From the NCBI GenBank assembly GCA_023105745.1, contig JALGQZ010000006.1:31945686-32009685 (forward strand): 64,000 nucleotides of DNA, read 5' to 3'. The notes below the pieces were generated by a model. That model saw nothing but the letters and a program-made list of their open reading frames with translations. It was not told where the DNA came from and made no database searches. The position numbers and the translations under genes are program-made. This document shows, piece by piece, positions 10,200-23,438 of the stretch. The first letter of the stretch is position 1; each line of letters starts with the position of its first letter. The stretch is from Austropuccinia psidii. Lineage: Eukaryota; Basidiomycota; Pucciniomycetes; Pucciniales; Sphaerophragmiaceae.

Positions 10200-12500
10200 A
10201 TTCAAGTTGAGCTTGAGCTTCCCCTTGAGCCACATTGATATTCCCAGAACAAAAATAAACCCATTTAACTACAACTGTAGCTAGAACTGTAACTGTAATA
10301 CTGTAGAAGTATATTCAGAAACTAATTTTACAAGAAGCTAAATCACATAATTTGAAACAAAAAGAAAATATTTCAAACTCAATACAAAACATTTATGAAA
10401 AAGGGGCTCAAAAGATCATTTTCTTAATTTTTCTACTGTGAAGTATAAATACAGTTTAGCTTTTTGGTAAATTTCTTGAATTATACTGTTTTTTTCTTAG
10501 TTTGCTAGATTCAAATTTCATGTTATGTATGAAATCAATACTAATATCTCCATAAAGATACATCCTATCAATGAACAACTGCTTGAGGTCTAAATTTTCC
10601 TTATTTTTCAAAAACTTTAGTGAAGACTCTGAAGCAGAAAACCCAATTATCATATCATTAAACCCTAGTTTTAGCTATTTTACTCCCTTAAACCACTCAT
10701 TGCTATGGTCATGGTTGGTTCATAGCCTTCAAACTGGGCCATAATGTGATTAAGAGACCTTTAAACCAGTTTTAAATTTCTTTATTGAGCTTTTGACCCT
10801 CTTGGAAACAGTTGACACTGCTCTGGTTGTATCAAAAACTCATCATCAATTGTCTCACAGACCCTGTGACTCAACTCCAAGCCAAAGGACATGAGGTTTT
10901 TCATGACATTTGACATCCCATTCCTTTCAGAAAGGAATTGAGGGGATTCTGGCACCCTTGGAGAGAAGTTTACCTCTCCCCCCAAAAATTAATCTTTCCA
11001 ATTTATTTTCCCTTTAATTCTACATAATTTACTATGCCAAAGATTTACACATGTGATTCAATTGAAAAACTACATTACACAGCTTTGATTATGAATTCCA
11101 CATATGTAATAAATGTGCACATTTTGAAATTCCAATTGAAAAGAATTCAGTTCCTCACAGCTTCTCAACTACACACCAGACCTCAATTTTAACCCAAAAA
11201 TAAGTGGTTAACACCACATGTTGTTTAAATCAAGTCAAGGTTTTTATTACTTTAAGCTTTTCATACAGAAAATACTGAAAATTAATTTAATCTTATTTAG
11301 AGTTGAGTTACAGAATTTTCACTCAGAGGTGACCACACCTAATTTTTTATGAGGAATCCAATTGCAAACCAGCTTCATATGTTTGTTTATTGGAATTTTT
11401 TTTAATAATTTTTATTAAATTTTTCCCAAAGAGTATTTTCTTCTTCACATTTCTGAGAAAAACTTATATTTACTCCATTGTTTCAAGTGAAATAATATTT
11501 TTACATTTTGATAATTCGACATAAATTGATGATTAAATTTTGATTATAAATTTTCTTTTTATATGAAATATTTGTTTTTATATTAAAATAATAAAAGCCA
11601 CATTATTAATTATCACTTACTTTACTTTTTTTGTGGTCTTTTGGGTATATGGAGATACCTCTAAGGCTCACACATAGTCCTCAAGTTCCAAAAGGGGTTT
11701 AAATAAATGATTAATTCATGAGCCATTCAGGATCACAGATCACAGGAAGGCTGAATTTCAAGGGAATAGGGCTATTTGATACCCTGTCTCTCCTGAATAA
11801 TCTCTGTCTGACTTGGATACTGTTCATAAAAATATTAATAATTAAAGCCTTCTGTAAAAAGTCACATAATGGTAAATGAGATTTTTACATGATAATAAAT
11901 TAATTTTATACTTAAGACACATGTGCTACCACACTAATCCAGAATATGAAATCTGTTTTCTCCACCATGCCATGATTTCTATATGGTATGATAAAAAATC
12001 AAAATTTCCATAGCTTCTTAGTATGAGTTTGATGATGAGTTATGAAGTTATTTTACAATTTGATACCTCATAAAGGAAATTTTACCTTATCCACATTATG
12101 GAGGTACTCTAGGTAAGATTTTGAAATAAATCAAAGTAGTTCTATTGTGCCATATTTTTCATACTGAATTTATAATATTTCCAAACCAAAAACAAACCCA
12201 TCCATTTACAACTGTAGCCGTAACTGTAAGTGTAAGATTGGAGTAGTGCAGACAGAAACTCATTTTACAAGAATCTAAATCACATGATTTGAAACTAAAA
12301 TAAAATTGTCCAAAATCGATACAAAAAGGTTATGAAAAAGAGCTTCAATTTATTTTTTTGTATCATTTTACTCGTAAGTATCATTACAGTATAGTTGTTT
12401 TGAAACTTTATTACATGCTACTATCTTTACATTAACGTTTCAACTTTGATTTGATTTTTATATAGAATGGTAATACTAATGTGCCCATGCAAATGAGGTC
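10200..12500. repeat. Decayed LTR and direct repeats
   Basis: 10220-10480 and 12170-12430 are a diverged direct repeat about 1.95 kb apart, sharing words such as ACTGTAGC and TTTACAAGAA, with weak similarity continuing to about 12500. Between them, about 10600-11672 is a - strand copy of the TGTGAGC-type LTR, starting with TGTGAGCC at 11672 and containing the conserved segment 10790-10990. 11770-12080 is a second copy of 8150-8470. No coding sequence is supported. Confidence 0.6.
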
Positions 12501-13246
12501 TTTCAATAACTTATTATAAAAAAACACAAGTTTATATTTCAAAAATGAAGTCTTTCAAAAAAATGAAAAACTGCTTGGAAGCTAATTTTCACTACTTTTT
12601 TTCGAAATTTTATGCTAAGAGGACAAAACCTAAGTACTAACGTTTACATCAAAATGTTTTCAGAGTGAATTGGTTAAATACACAAAAGAACTATTCCTTG
12701 CACTAGGTATTTGACTAAAACGAGCTTTAAGATCAAGCACTTGTATAAAACGATTTGTGTAATTAATTGAATCTGTTGCAACTCACCTGACAAGCCTTGA
12801 TGTAAGTGAGTGCGTGGCTCACAAGGGCCGTTGCAGTGGTGCAGCGGTGTAGGGTGCATCTTTTGGTACCCTACGACCTTAAACTTCAAAAGGTAAAGAT
12901 ATGATAACAGTACATGTACCCACAACATTACCTTTGTAACTTGTCACTTGCGTAGCTTTTTTGCTTTAGATTCTCTGTCAATTTTTTAGATCAAGAATAA
13001 CCAAAATGATTGGAAAATCAAAAGGAACAAGAAAGTTTACAAAGGAATGGAGAGAAACAAAAGGAATTCCGACTACTACCAAATAGTGAATGAAAATCTC
13101 TGTATACCATCAACTAGATAGATAGCTAAAAATATGTTTCTGAGAAGACTTTTGTCCCCGTCAGAAGAGCGCCCATGGTCACCTGAACGGGATAAAAGAC
13201 GCTCTCCATCCATGTTGAGCTCGACTTTCCCCCCTCCCCAAAAAAA

Positions 13247-13432
13247 TCAAAAACATTTTCCTCTTCTTCCATACTTTTTACTTTTTGGCACTTTGACAGA
13301 CAAAGGATCATACGCCAGTTCTTTGTAGTCTTTACATAATATATATATACCATCTTTATCATTGTCACTATTCCATTTCGCAATAAATATCAAAGAGAAC
13401 TTTATCCAATCGTAGATATTATTCAATCTCAT
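13247..13432 (-). CDS. Short hypothetical frame, uncertain
   Basis: A 61-codon frame from an ATG on the - strand with a protein-like, hydrophilic composition (for example YDWIKFSLIFIAKW, KDYKELAYDPLSV) inside the CpG-retaining island. An overlapping frame at 13383-13126 (ending LLTGTKVFSETYF) is also open, so which one is coding, if either, cannot be decided. No signal peptide or known domain seen. Confidence 0.2.
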   Translation of the reverse strand: MRLNNIYDWIKFSLIFIAKWNSDNDKDGIYILCKDYKELAYDPLSVKVPKSKKYGRRGKCF

Positions 13433-13899
13433 TATTGATCTCTCCGAAATCTTATTATATTATGATAAAGTATATAAATCTCCCATATAGACTTATCATT
13501 AATTACAGATAGCTCATTAGTGCTTTACTTTTTGTTCGCTTTCTGCTTTGAAAGCTGAAAGGTTATTATTCTTCGACGTCAATCCTCAAACCATTTGATC
13601 ATACCAAGGATCATTATGACCTTGAATGTTAGTAAATAAAGTTAACTTTAGAATTTATATTGATAATTCTCTTTAATTATCTATTAATCCCTTTGTTATT
13701 GCTTCTAGTCGTTTGCGTAAACTACGTCTTCAATCTTTCCTTCGGGTAGTTCATTCGCTTAATGTCAAGATCATCATCGATCGAACCGACATGTGATATC
13801 AAGAAAGGCTGCTAAGGCCAACGATTTGCTTTGAAGGTTTGTTTTCACATTCAAGAAAAAGTCTATAGGACTCATTAGATTGCAATTTGATTGAAGCTA

Positions 13900-14900
13900 T
13901 CCTTTGATAACTGCCCTGAATATTCTTCTAAGATTCAACATACTACCATCGTCTGAAGATCAACAAGCCAGTGGAACAACGCGGAATGTAAGGTATGAAA
14001 GTCACTTCCTGCAGTTTAAAGCAGTAATGCTTCATTAATGAATGAGATCTATTTATTTTGTAGATAACAGCCAAGGGACGCACTCAACATTGTGCTCATC
14101 CGGGCTCGTCGAGTGACATGAGAGCCTTAGCGCTGGCACCATTGTCCCAGATGCATGACACCAACGACCGAAGCAGTGAGCAGGTCTGCGGTCGAGTGAG
14201 AAGATCAAGGACTCGCCCTATATATTGGGCGTAAGATGGCTATTGCCTTGATCTGAGTATCGAAACTGTGAGATCGTGAAGGGAAAGACCATGAATTAAG
14301 TGAGATTTATACCTGAGTTGAGAGTAGAGGTTTTATTATGGCGTTTAGAGACGCGAAACCCAGAATTTAAGGTATGTTGAATATTTCGCAGTTAAACTAA
14401 TGCTTTTCTACTTTGGCTAACTTGTTGCTGCTTGTAATTCCTTGTTTTATCTGCAGTGAGAGATAGCATGGCGCCGAAGATTGAGATCAGGCTACCTCTC
14501 TGATCAACTTGAGAATGTGTGTTCCATTATTAATCGATCAAACTAAGTGGATTGAGATAAGACTCTAAGGTATGTTTAAGATTCTCTCGCTCACAAGTAA
14601 CTAAATTTTGCACTTTTCCTAATATTTCACTTTTCATTGCTGTATAGGTAACCAGGAAGTACTGCCCGTCCTGAGGTTTAAGCCGCTTCGCTTTGTGAGG
14701 CGTGAGCATGAGTTTGATGTAAGGTCTGGAGAAGAGCAACCGTCTGTCGAAGCTTATCCCGGCCATGATTTCGGGCTTAGGCTGGCTTGGCTGGTGGCTT
14801 GCCTCGATTGTTCGAGGAACCAAGTGGCAGCCAAGGCAAGTCGAGATCATTGAGCCTAGATGATAGCAGTGCCCCTTTGAGGTTTGAGAATGATATTTCC
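13900..14900 (+). other. Candidate spliced transcript without a long reading frame
   Basis: Three consecutive introns fit fungal rules: 13993-14063 (71 bp, GTATGA to TTGTAG), 14372-14456 (85 bp, GTATGT, branch-like GGCTAAC, CTGCAG) and 14570-14647 (78 bp, GTATGT, ACTAA, GTATAG). All three are preceded by an AAG-like exon end. The exons have only short frames; the longest is about 64 codons in 14649-14840, preceded by a stop at the splice junction. It could be a non-coding RNA, a long 5' leader, or a decayed gene. Confidence 0.35.
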
Positions 14901-15699
14901 TGAATGGCTGAAGGCACCCTTTGGCACCAAGGCTGAGAATGAGAATTTTCCCACTTCGTCTCGTATTTAACATATTGAAATACTGGGAGTGGATGAGTTT
15001 TTTGAACTGAGGTATCCATTGTGGATTTTTTGAGGCAAGGTTTTCTACTTGCATTAATGTCGCTGCCTGCTTTCAGCTTCCAAGCACCATTTGGCGATTG
15101 AACCCAGGCTGACACGATTCAAACGTTTCTTTGAAAGATTAAAAAATCGGTGGCTCTTCAAAAGAGACCTCTGAGATATTCTTTGGCCAACTTTGACTTT
15201 CTCAAATGAACAAAGTAACACCAATGAATATTACATCTAACTCGAAGCTCAAAATAATCTGGTTTTAATGACAAAACTTGGAGCATCGTAGTTTGACGAC
15301 TCCTCAAGAGTCACAAGACTTTGTTTAACGCCATTCTGAGATATATCAAGGCGAATAAAAGAATTAGATGAGATTGTATAGGAAAGCTCATCATTTGCGA
15401 AAGATTGAGAGACTTGATAGCAATTCTTCCTTGTCGATTGAGACAAGCAGCAATAGAGCGATTGAGATATGATGCTCGTTATAGGCTCATGAAGAAATTT
15501 TGCTTTGTTTCGAATTGCAAACCAAGAGTAGTGAATTGAAATATAACGCCAATCAGATTTTGCAAGCTAAAAATAAAAATAATTTTGAATTTCTTGCGGC
15601 TGGAGTCAAGACTTCGCAAAGCTGCTTATTTTTGGAATTTAAGCAAAATTAACAAGCCATAAAGGTGATTCTCTGATAAAATTCTTCATTGGTTTTACT

Positions 15700-17584
15700 G
15701 ATCCAACGTATTCAAGCATAAGACTGGTTTCATTGAAGAAATGAATTACTCCTTCTTTTTTGTCACAAATCATGAGTTTATGCCTATTTTTGATATTGAA
15801 CTATACATAAAAAGGTCTATATGTATAAATAGTAAGCTGTTGAATATGGAATGGATGGAAATTTCAATCTTTTTAATTCAAAAAAGAGAACATATAGTAG
15901 AAATGAGGTACATTAATTTGAGTGTTTTCTCGAAGAAATTCTTATCTTATTTTTGTTCATGGCTAAAGCACCAATCAAGAAATTGACATCAAATTTACAG
16001 TATATTTTTTAATCATCTTCATAACCAGTTCTCATGAATTTGAATTCAAGTGAAGCTCTAAGCTTAGTTCTGAGCTTATTGACAACAGAGGAAATGGCAC
16101 TTTGCCACCACAATGAGTTAGCTTTTATTTGGAATGATTTGAGTTTCAAAAATGAGGGGTGTAATTGAAGGATGGCTTTGAATAGTTTCAAGAAAAGCGT
16201 CTGAAGCCACTACACCAGGAGCTTCATCCTAATTAGCTCCTTAATCGAGTTTGTTTTCCAGTATTTAATGACTCATAATAGCTGCAATCAAATTTGAAGA
16301 AAACTACCTATGATATATTTTTTGCATTTGAGAAAAGATGTAAATGTTATATGAAAATTGTTGACTGAAGTTTCATCTCAATCATTGCTTAGCTTCAATG
16401 AAAAGATTCAAACATACACACGATCTAATGTTGAAAGTGTAAATTTGATCTTCAGAATCAAGAATTTTGAGTTTCTCTGCAGCATTGAGGATTCATTTTC
16501 AGACCATCAGAATTAATCAAAAACTTGACATTAATATGAATACAACCTCAGAAACAGAGGGATGGTACTCATTACTTGACTCAACTCTCTTTTCAAAGGA
16601 AGGGGAATGATGAGAAAGTGAATTTTGGAACCATTTCTTCCTGTCTTATATTATAATTTACCTTCTTTATTTGTTGCTGCAAATTTATGAAGTTGATTTT
16701 ATTTGAAAAAGAACTGAATGTCTCATTTATGTTCTTTTCACAAAGGTCATCTTATTTTTGGAAATTTGTACAATGTTAGAAATAAGTTGAATTGATTTGA
16801 TATAGATTACAACTCATATAGATATAATTTATTTAATAATAAAGAATAATGAAAGATTTATATCAGGAAGAAAATCTATCAAAAACCAAAGTAAAAACCT
16901 ATGATTTTCCATCATAATTCCTTCATTTTTTATCTGAGTTAACTGGTAGTTTAACCAAAATTCTCTCTTCATTTTCTGAATTAATTTTATTCAGGTATTT
17001 TACCTTAATCTCAGTTAGGAAATAATTCAGCCCAAAATTTGTATTTAATTTTGAACGTAAGTTCTGTGTAGGGAATATCAAATCCCCTCAGGGTATCAAC
17101 AATTTTTTGATGTATTTGACAAATTTAATAATTGCTATCTCCAATAATGTAATTATTCCATAATGAAACAGCTCATTCGTTTCCAAATCATGAATAAAAT
17201 GGGATGAGTTTGTAAAGAATCCAAAATTCCCTCCCACCCTTCAGGGCACTTGGATTGGCTTCATTATTGAGACTGTGGGGATTAGGGAAGGACCTGCATG
17301 CAGATAACTTAGATATATCTTTCTCCGTTTCTCCATGGTTTCTCAGGGTATAATTCAGATTTAACTGAGGTATTTACCGATTTTTATCATGGCCTGTATA
17401 TCAATATACCTCAAAAGATGTGTTTGTAAGAAAACATTCCAAGTTTTTGGAATCTTCATATGATAATACCTTTGAAAATACTACTATATAGTTGATTTTT
17501 ATAGAATATTCTCCAGAAAAGTCAGACCTCAATTCTCCAAAGTTTTCAAATGCTGAAGATATACAAATTGATAAATTTGTAAGA
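15700..17584. other. AT-rich sequence, no supported gene
   Basis: A single 81-codon frame at 15741-15986 is open but has no recognisable domain. I see no LTR ends, no repeats of other parts of the window and no splice structure. Composition returns to the CpG-poor type after about 15700. Confidence 0.4.
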
Positions 17585-19720
17585 TAAGTCTATGAAAATA
17601 TTGATAATATTACCATTAATCAAGAGTGCTATGACTTTCCTTTTGAAATATAACAAAGAAATAATTAATTACTTAATGATTTCTTCTACTTGTGATACAC
17701 TACTAGTGATTGTAACAGTAAGCAGTAATTTTCTACTAGAATCAATTGCAAGAAGTATTAATAATAAAGCTTATAAAAATAATTTTAATACAACATTATG
17801 TTTTGCAAGAATAATCAAAAATTCAATTCTTGAAGAAAACTACACATTAAAGAAAAACTTTAAGAGTTAAGACAAAACACTCACCAATACTCCAAAAATA
17901 CCCTGAAAAGAATTCGCAGAGTGATTTGACGGATTATTTGTGGATTTAAAGGATCAAAACCTATCCATAAAGGTAATACAAAAATATGATAGTTGGAAAC
18001 CCTTGGAAAGAGTTTATTCATATGATCTCGTGTATTTCTTATTGATTTGGAAAGATTTAACCAATACTTACTTGTTGGTACTAATTATATGATTGAATAA
18101 TAAGATGAGTTGGACAAAATTGCAGAGAAAGACTCTTGCAAGTCAACAAATCTCAAATAATCATGCAATGAAGAAGACTGAAAAAGAAATGAGTGAGAAA
18201 CCATTAGTCCTATTTGAATTATTGGTTTCCTCACCTGTTGGCACTTAAGATTATCACAATTATTTCATTAAGTTATTTTACATGACTACCAACCCATTTA
18301 TGGTTAAGAAACAAAGGAGTAACACATTTTGGTATTATTTTATTTCAAAATAAACATTATTTTCTCAAATTTATTAATGTTATTGAAAATTTCATCACAG
18401 ATTGTATTTTCTGTGAAGTTCTGAAGATTCAGTGTTTCACATGGGATCATCAAAAATAGACTGTAGGTCAATCTTTGAGTTTGAATTATAAAGCCATAAT
18501 TCTGTATGGTTTTTATATAAATTATCCCTTCCTTAATTGGTTCTGAAAATTTCAGAACGATTTATCAATAATTGTATTTTTACTGACTTTTTGAAGTTTT
18601 TACCTTATTTCTACATATAATTGGAAATGAAACAGTCATTGTGAGATGTGTCTATGAAACTGTTGACAATATTACTATTAATAAACAGTACTATGACTTT
18701 TCTTGTGAAATATAATAAGAAAATTATTATAACCACAATGAAATAACTAATTAATTAATTAATTCTTTTGCTTGTTATACACTACTAGTCATTATAACAT
18801 TAAGCAGTAATTGTCGACAAGAATCAATTACAAAAAGTATCTAAAAATAAAACTTCTTTATTAAAATAAGAAAATTATTTTAGTATATAATCATTTTTTT
18901 GCCAGAGTAATTATAAATATAATTCTTGAAGAAAATTATTACTAGAGAAAAACCTTTAAGAATTAATAATAAATCACCCACCAATACTCCAATGAACCTT
19001 GGAAAAAGATTGGTGCAGAGATTTGACAGATAATTGTGGATTTAAAGGATAAAAATTAATTTTATAGCAGTATTAAAGCAATATATAGGTTATTTATATC
19101 ATCTCACATGTTTCTGATTGATTGTGAAAGATTTAAAACACTTAAGAAAATATTTAACCAATACTTACTTGTTGGTAACAAAGATATAATTGGATAATTA
19201 GATGCTTTGGAAAAAACAGCAAGGAGAGGCCTCTTTCAGTCAAAGAAAGCTCACAGAGGTGTGCAATGGAGAAAAATAAAAATCTAGTGAGGGAGAAAAT
19301 AATAATACTTTTTGGATTCTTGATTGCATCATCTGTTGTCACATGAGATTATCATAATTACTTAATTAATGCTTTTACGTGACTACCAACCCATTTATGG
19401 TTAAGAATAAAAGGTGTAACCACTGTGAATCTTTTTTTATCTCAAAAAAACATTAATTTCTAATAGCTATCAATGTTATTGGAAATTTCATGACAGGTTC
19501 TATTTTCTGTGAATTCTTGAAGATTCAGTGTTTCATGCAGAATCATCCAAAATTCAATGTAAGTAGAACTTTTAATTTCACTTATTAAACCATGCTTATT
19601 TTTGCTTTATTTATGAGTAATACTATCATGAATAGTCCTGAAAGTTTCAGAAATATTAATTGAGAATTGTATTTTTAATGAATTTGTGATGTTTTACCTC
19701 ATTTCTACATAGAATGGCAA
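17585..19720 (+). repeat. Degenerate tandem duplication, unit about 1.06-1.09 kb
   Basis: 17588-18640 and 18648-19720 align along their length. Anchors: the run TAACCAATACTTACTTGTTGG (18057 and 19152), ACACTACTAGT (17697 and 18779), and CAACCCATTTATGGTTAAG (18290 and 19387). The copies differ by many substitutions and small indels. No protein is recognised in either. Confidence 0.75.
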
Positions 19721-20329
19721 ATAGCACAATATGGCTGGTTGCTATGAGGTAAATCAATATATAGTAGTCTAATAAGGGTTTTTATTACCCTTTTAAGATT
19801 TATCCATGGAAAATAATTAAGAATTGACATGGTTACAGGAGTCTAAGTTGCTCTTTACCTCCTTGTCACTTCAGAATTGCAGCTGATTTGCAATTTTCTT
19901 ATGACTTAATGAGACTTTAACTTGGTAAACAGGTTCCCAAAGGTTTTTAGTACACTGATTGGGTCATGATAAGCCATGGGTCCACTATTTAGAGCTATCC
20001 ACACCTAAGAGGCCTCAGAAGTTGGGTATCCTGGCTCTCTTTGATGTCTTTTGTCCCTGTTAGCTATTTTAACATCAAGAATAGTAATTCAGGCTTCAAG
20101 CCTGATATCCACTATGGGTGTACCCAAACTTAATTTGATAACACTGTAATTTGAGTGCCAAAAATATGAATAACACTATTACTAGTGCATATTTAACTTG
20201 CCATTTCTCACATTTGCATTATTTTGGTGTGAGAATGAGAAAAACAAAACTATTCAAAACTCTTTTATGCGGTGTTGAAGTATTTTACATCTTACCACCT
20301 CATAGAGTTACCTTAAGCTTTTTCACTCT

Positions 20330-20537
20330 ATAAAGATACCCTAGGTAAACATTTGTGTACAATCCAAATCTGGCCTTAAATCTACAGATTTTCTTACTCA
20401 CAAAAAAGGTATTCATCTTTTATTAAATGAAAAATGATGAATTTGGGATATAAGGATGACTTATGGGTTATTCATGGTCCCAAATTTATTCATTGTGGCC
20501 TGTTTGGGTATTTAAAATATACCTCAAAGCTCACATT
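20330..20537 (-). repeat. Start of a 3' LTR (- strand)
   Basis: On the - strand TGTGAGC at 20537, followed by TTTGAGGTATA and later ACCCAAA, matches the start of the TGTGAGC-type LTRs at 42004 and 11672. It is preceded by a purine-rich GGTGGCAGGGAA (20549-20538) and, further upstream, by the chromodomain end of pol. The far end is not located. Confidence 0.6.
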
Positions 20538-20684
20538 CCCTGCCACCAAAAAATCGACTTTTACTTTAACTTTATTAATGATATTAAGAAGAAAAATTCC
20601 CCCAAAAGGGGTTAATGTCCACTTTTCAACCTCTTTATATTAATAAGATCAAGTCATTAAAGTCAGAACAGGAATATTCAGGTT

Positions 20685-23438
20685 TTTGGCCTTTTTTAAT
20701 GCCTATATCTTCTCAAATGTTTGTCTAATTCAGGTATTTCTGATTCTTCTAGCCATTCATGTTCATTTACTGGATTTCTCTATCTGACAAGATATTACCT
20801 TTGATTATTACCCCTGGATCACCTTTCTTTAATGACTTACCTTATTATTTTGTATTCATTCTGTTTCACTGGTGGTTCAGCTAAAGGAATTGGGTTCCTC
20901 AAAGGAAAAGATTGTTCATCATCTGATCAATAAGGTGTAATCAGTATAACTGAAAGGGTGGGGTGTGTGCTTTTGAATTCACTACTCAATTTTGTTTGGA
21001 TCACATTGTTTTCATGTAAGGCAACAATAAAAAAAGGTTCTAAATCATAATCCTTGAGCTTCTTTGAACCTTTGATATTATTTAAATTCAATATTGAAGC
21101 TACAACCAAGTCAACTAATTTGAAATCTGGTACTTCATGACTCTTGTCCCACTTCTGCTTTGTATATTCAAAATTTTAATTCATTCTTTGCTTTCCAAGA
21201 TGTTTTACTTTATCAAGAATTACCTTGAAGCTGGAAGCTGTAGGATGAATGTCAATCAAGTATTTCCTCAGTTTATCTGCTGGGAGTCTTGTATTCCATC
21301 CTCTTTCTAACATAGCGGAAGTGTGACCTGTGGAAGAATAAATGGGTGTCCTATATTCCAGTTCTAATGTAGATATTCATGTGTGCCATTAATGGGTAAA
21401 GCAATCTGTTTATTTGAGCTTTAAAACATAGGGACAGACTCTCCTGATGATGTCCTTTAAATTTTGAATCATTCTGTCTGATATTCCTTCAATTTGAGGA
21501 TGGTATGCTTTATAAAATGATGTATTGGTCTCAAAAAATCTATGAAGATTTTTCCAAAGTGCAGATGTGAACTTAGGGTCTCCGTCACCTATGATATCCA
21601 TAAATAAACCTGTATGAGAAATAACCCTTTCCCATAGAAGAAGAGCTGTATAGATAGCAATGTCATATTTATGACATGGTAATAATATGGGAGTTTCCCT
21701 ATATCTGTCCACAATGACTATGAAAGCATTGAAAACGTTGTTACCACTTGGAGGGAGTGCTGTGAACTAATCCATGTGAACAACATCTTAAAGGAATTTT
21801 GGTTCTTGACTATGGATCATAAATCCAAATTTCTTGTGTGTTCTCCTGTTATCCTTTTGGAATCTGTAGCAAGTATTGCAATATTCATTTCTTTCCTTCA
21901 AGATGGCCAAAAATGCACAGTTATTGACTTTCTCAATTTTCATCTCCTCTGATAGGTGTCCAGAATAGATTTTATCATGAAACTCATGAAGAATGATATG
22001 GATAAGCAATCTACTGCATAATTCCAATGTGCAATAATGTCTAGTTCTGTGGTGAATTATGGTTTCAAACAAGTGAAATATTCCCTCAGAATAGGAATTT
22101 TTCCTATTTCATACAGTGAATTTACAAAAGCTGTGTCTTTACAGTCTTTATCCAGCAAGGTTGTCAAAATATGCCAATTCTGGTCTTGTTTATATGACTT
22201 TCTGACTTCTTCACAGTACCCAATCCCATTATAAGTTGTGTTAATTCATTCAATTAGGATCTGTGGTTCTGCTTCTAGAGGTACATAATCTGCGTATCAG
22301 GGGTATTGGATAGTGGCAACCTGCTAATTCCATCAACATTTTATGTTTATTTCTTGTATATTCTTGAATAGTGATTTGACATCTCAACCGGTGTCTGTTG
22401 TGTTCCTTCATGTTAAAAGGTGATTTTACTGCATTACAGTCAGTTATCACTTCAAAAACAATCCTATCAAGGTAATAGTGTGGTTTCTCAAGTGCCCATA
22501 CCAAAAAAAGAATTCCATTTGGATTGCACAATATGGGGCTTTTGTTGGTTTGCTTTGTTTTTAGATATAACAAACTGGTCCTTCTTTTGGTTTTTCCTCA
22601 ATAATTTGGACTTGATGTAGGGCTGCCCCTACTCCATCTCCACATGCAGCAATGTACAACTTGAAAGATATACTGCATTCAGCCATGAGAAGTAAAGGTG
22701 CTTCTGTGAGGGCATTCTTCATCTTCTTGTATTCTATAATTATCTATTCTGTCATCTCAAATGCTGTCTGTTGATCACCAATTCCTTAGAGTTACTTGGT
22801 TAGAATTACAAAATATTTCAGATGTTTCCTATAGTGACTGGAAAATATAGGAAAAGAAATAATTTCTTTTTTATTCTGGGCTGAAGGCTTAATTCAAACT
22901 GCTGCTACTTTATTCTTGTAAATATCAAAGCTTAATCATGAAACTAAATATCCAAGTCCTTGGAGTTCTTCACTCAAAAAATTGAATTTGTGAGTGACGT
23001 TTTCATATTCACTTCTGCCAATTTGTCTAGTACTCTTCCAAATATTTCCAGGTGGAAGGACCATGAGTCTTAACATAAAATTATATAATCAATATGAATA
23101 ACAAGCCATTCTCCAGGAAATAATTGAGGAAAGATGGTATTCATAATTTCTTCATCATAAGATGGGGAATTCTTAATTCCAAAGGGAATTATCAGATACT
23201 CTTAATTACCACAGTGAGTTATAAGTCTAATTAATTTCTGAGCTTTAGGCATCAATAAATTATTATGAAAGCTTTCCGATGCATCCATTGAAGTCATTTA
23301 CCTGGATTGAGATAATTGGGTCAGGGTTTCTTGGATTCTAGTGATTGGATACTTATCAAGAACTATGTAGGTATTTAATGCTCTAAAATATCCAACCATG
23401 CTTGAATGATCATTAGGCCAGAACACCAAATTGTATTA
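20685..23438 (-). pseudogene. Gypsy pol remnant (RT to chromodomain), family G3
   Basis: Reading down the - strand: RT entry (WPNDHSSMVGYFRALNTY, about 23420), the active-site region now HIDY instead of YIDD (23096-23085), RNase H (22573-22250, WALEKPHYYLD, VITDCNAVK), the integrase zinc-binding part (22072-21788, CNTCYRFQK), the integrase core (21712-21410, GDPKFTSALWKNLH, SDRMIQ where the family has ER), the SH3-like tail (21109-20927, LNLNNIKGSKKLK), and a chromodomain-like end (HEWLEESEIPE, about 20720). Many stops and frameshifts; not functional. Its upstream half is 41775-40710, separated by the nested insertions that begin at 23439. Confidence 0.85.

Larger units (their letters stand above)
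12650..15700. other. CpG-retaining island, probable low-copy host DNA
   Basis: Unlike the DNA on both sides, this stretch has frequent CG dinucleotides and higher GC, and I find no match to the transposons in the window. It contains three canonical introns on the + strand (separate entry) and short frames on the - strand. No protein family is recognised. A genic or regulatory host segment is an inference from composition and splice signals. Confidence 0.5.

Noticed and set aside
12800..12900. Possible tRNA or tRNA-derived SINE
   Set aside because: There is a hairpin and an A-box-like stretch, but no B box and no cloverleaf.
14530..15054. A 174-codon frame on the - strand
   Set aside because: It lies over the + strand introns and exons with the better splice signals and shows no recognisable domain.
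22037..22620. Two frames on the + strand
   Set aside because: They are antisense to the RNase H and integrase region of the G3 pol remnant.
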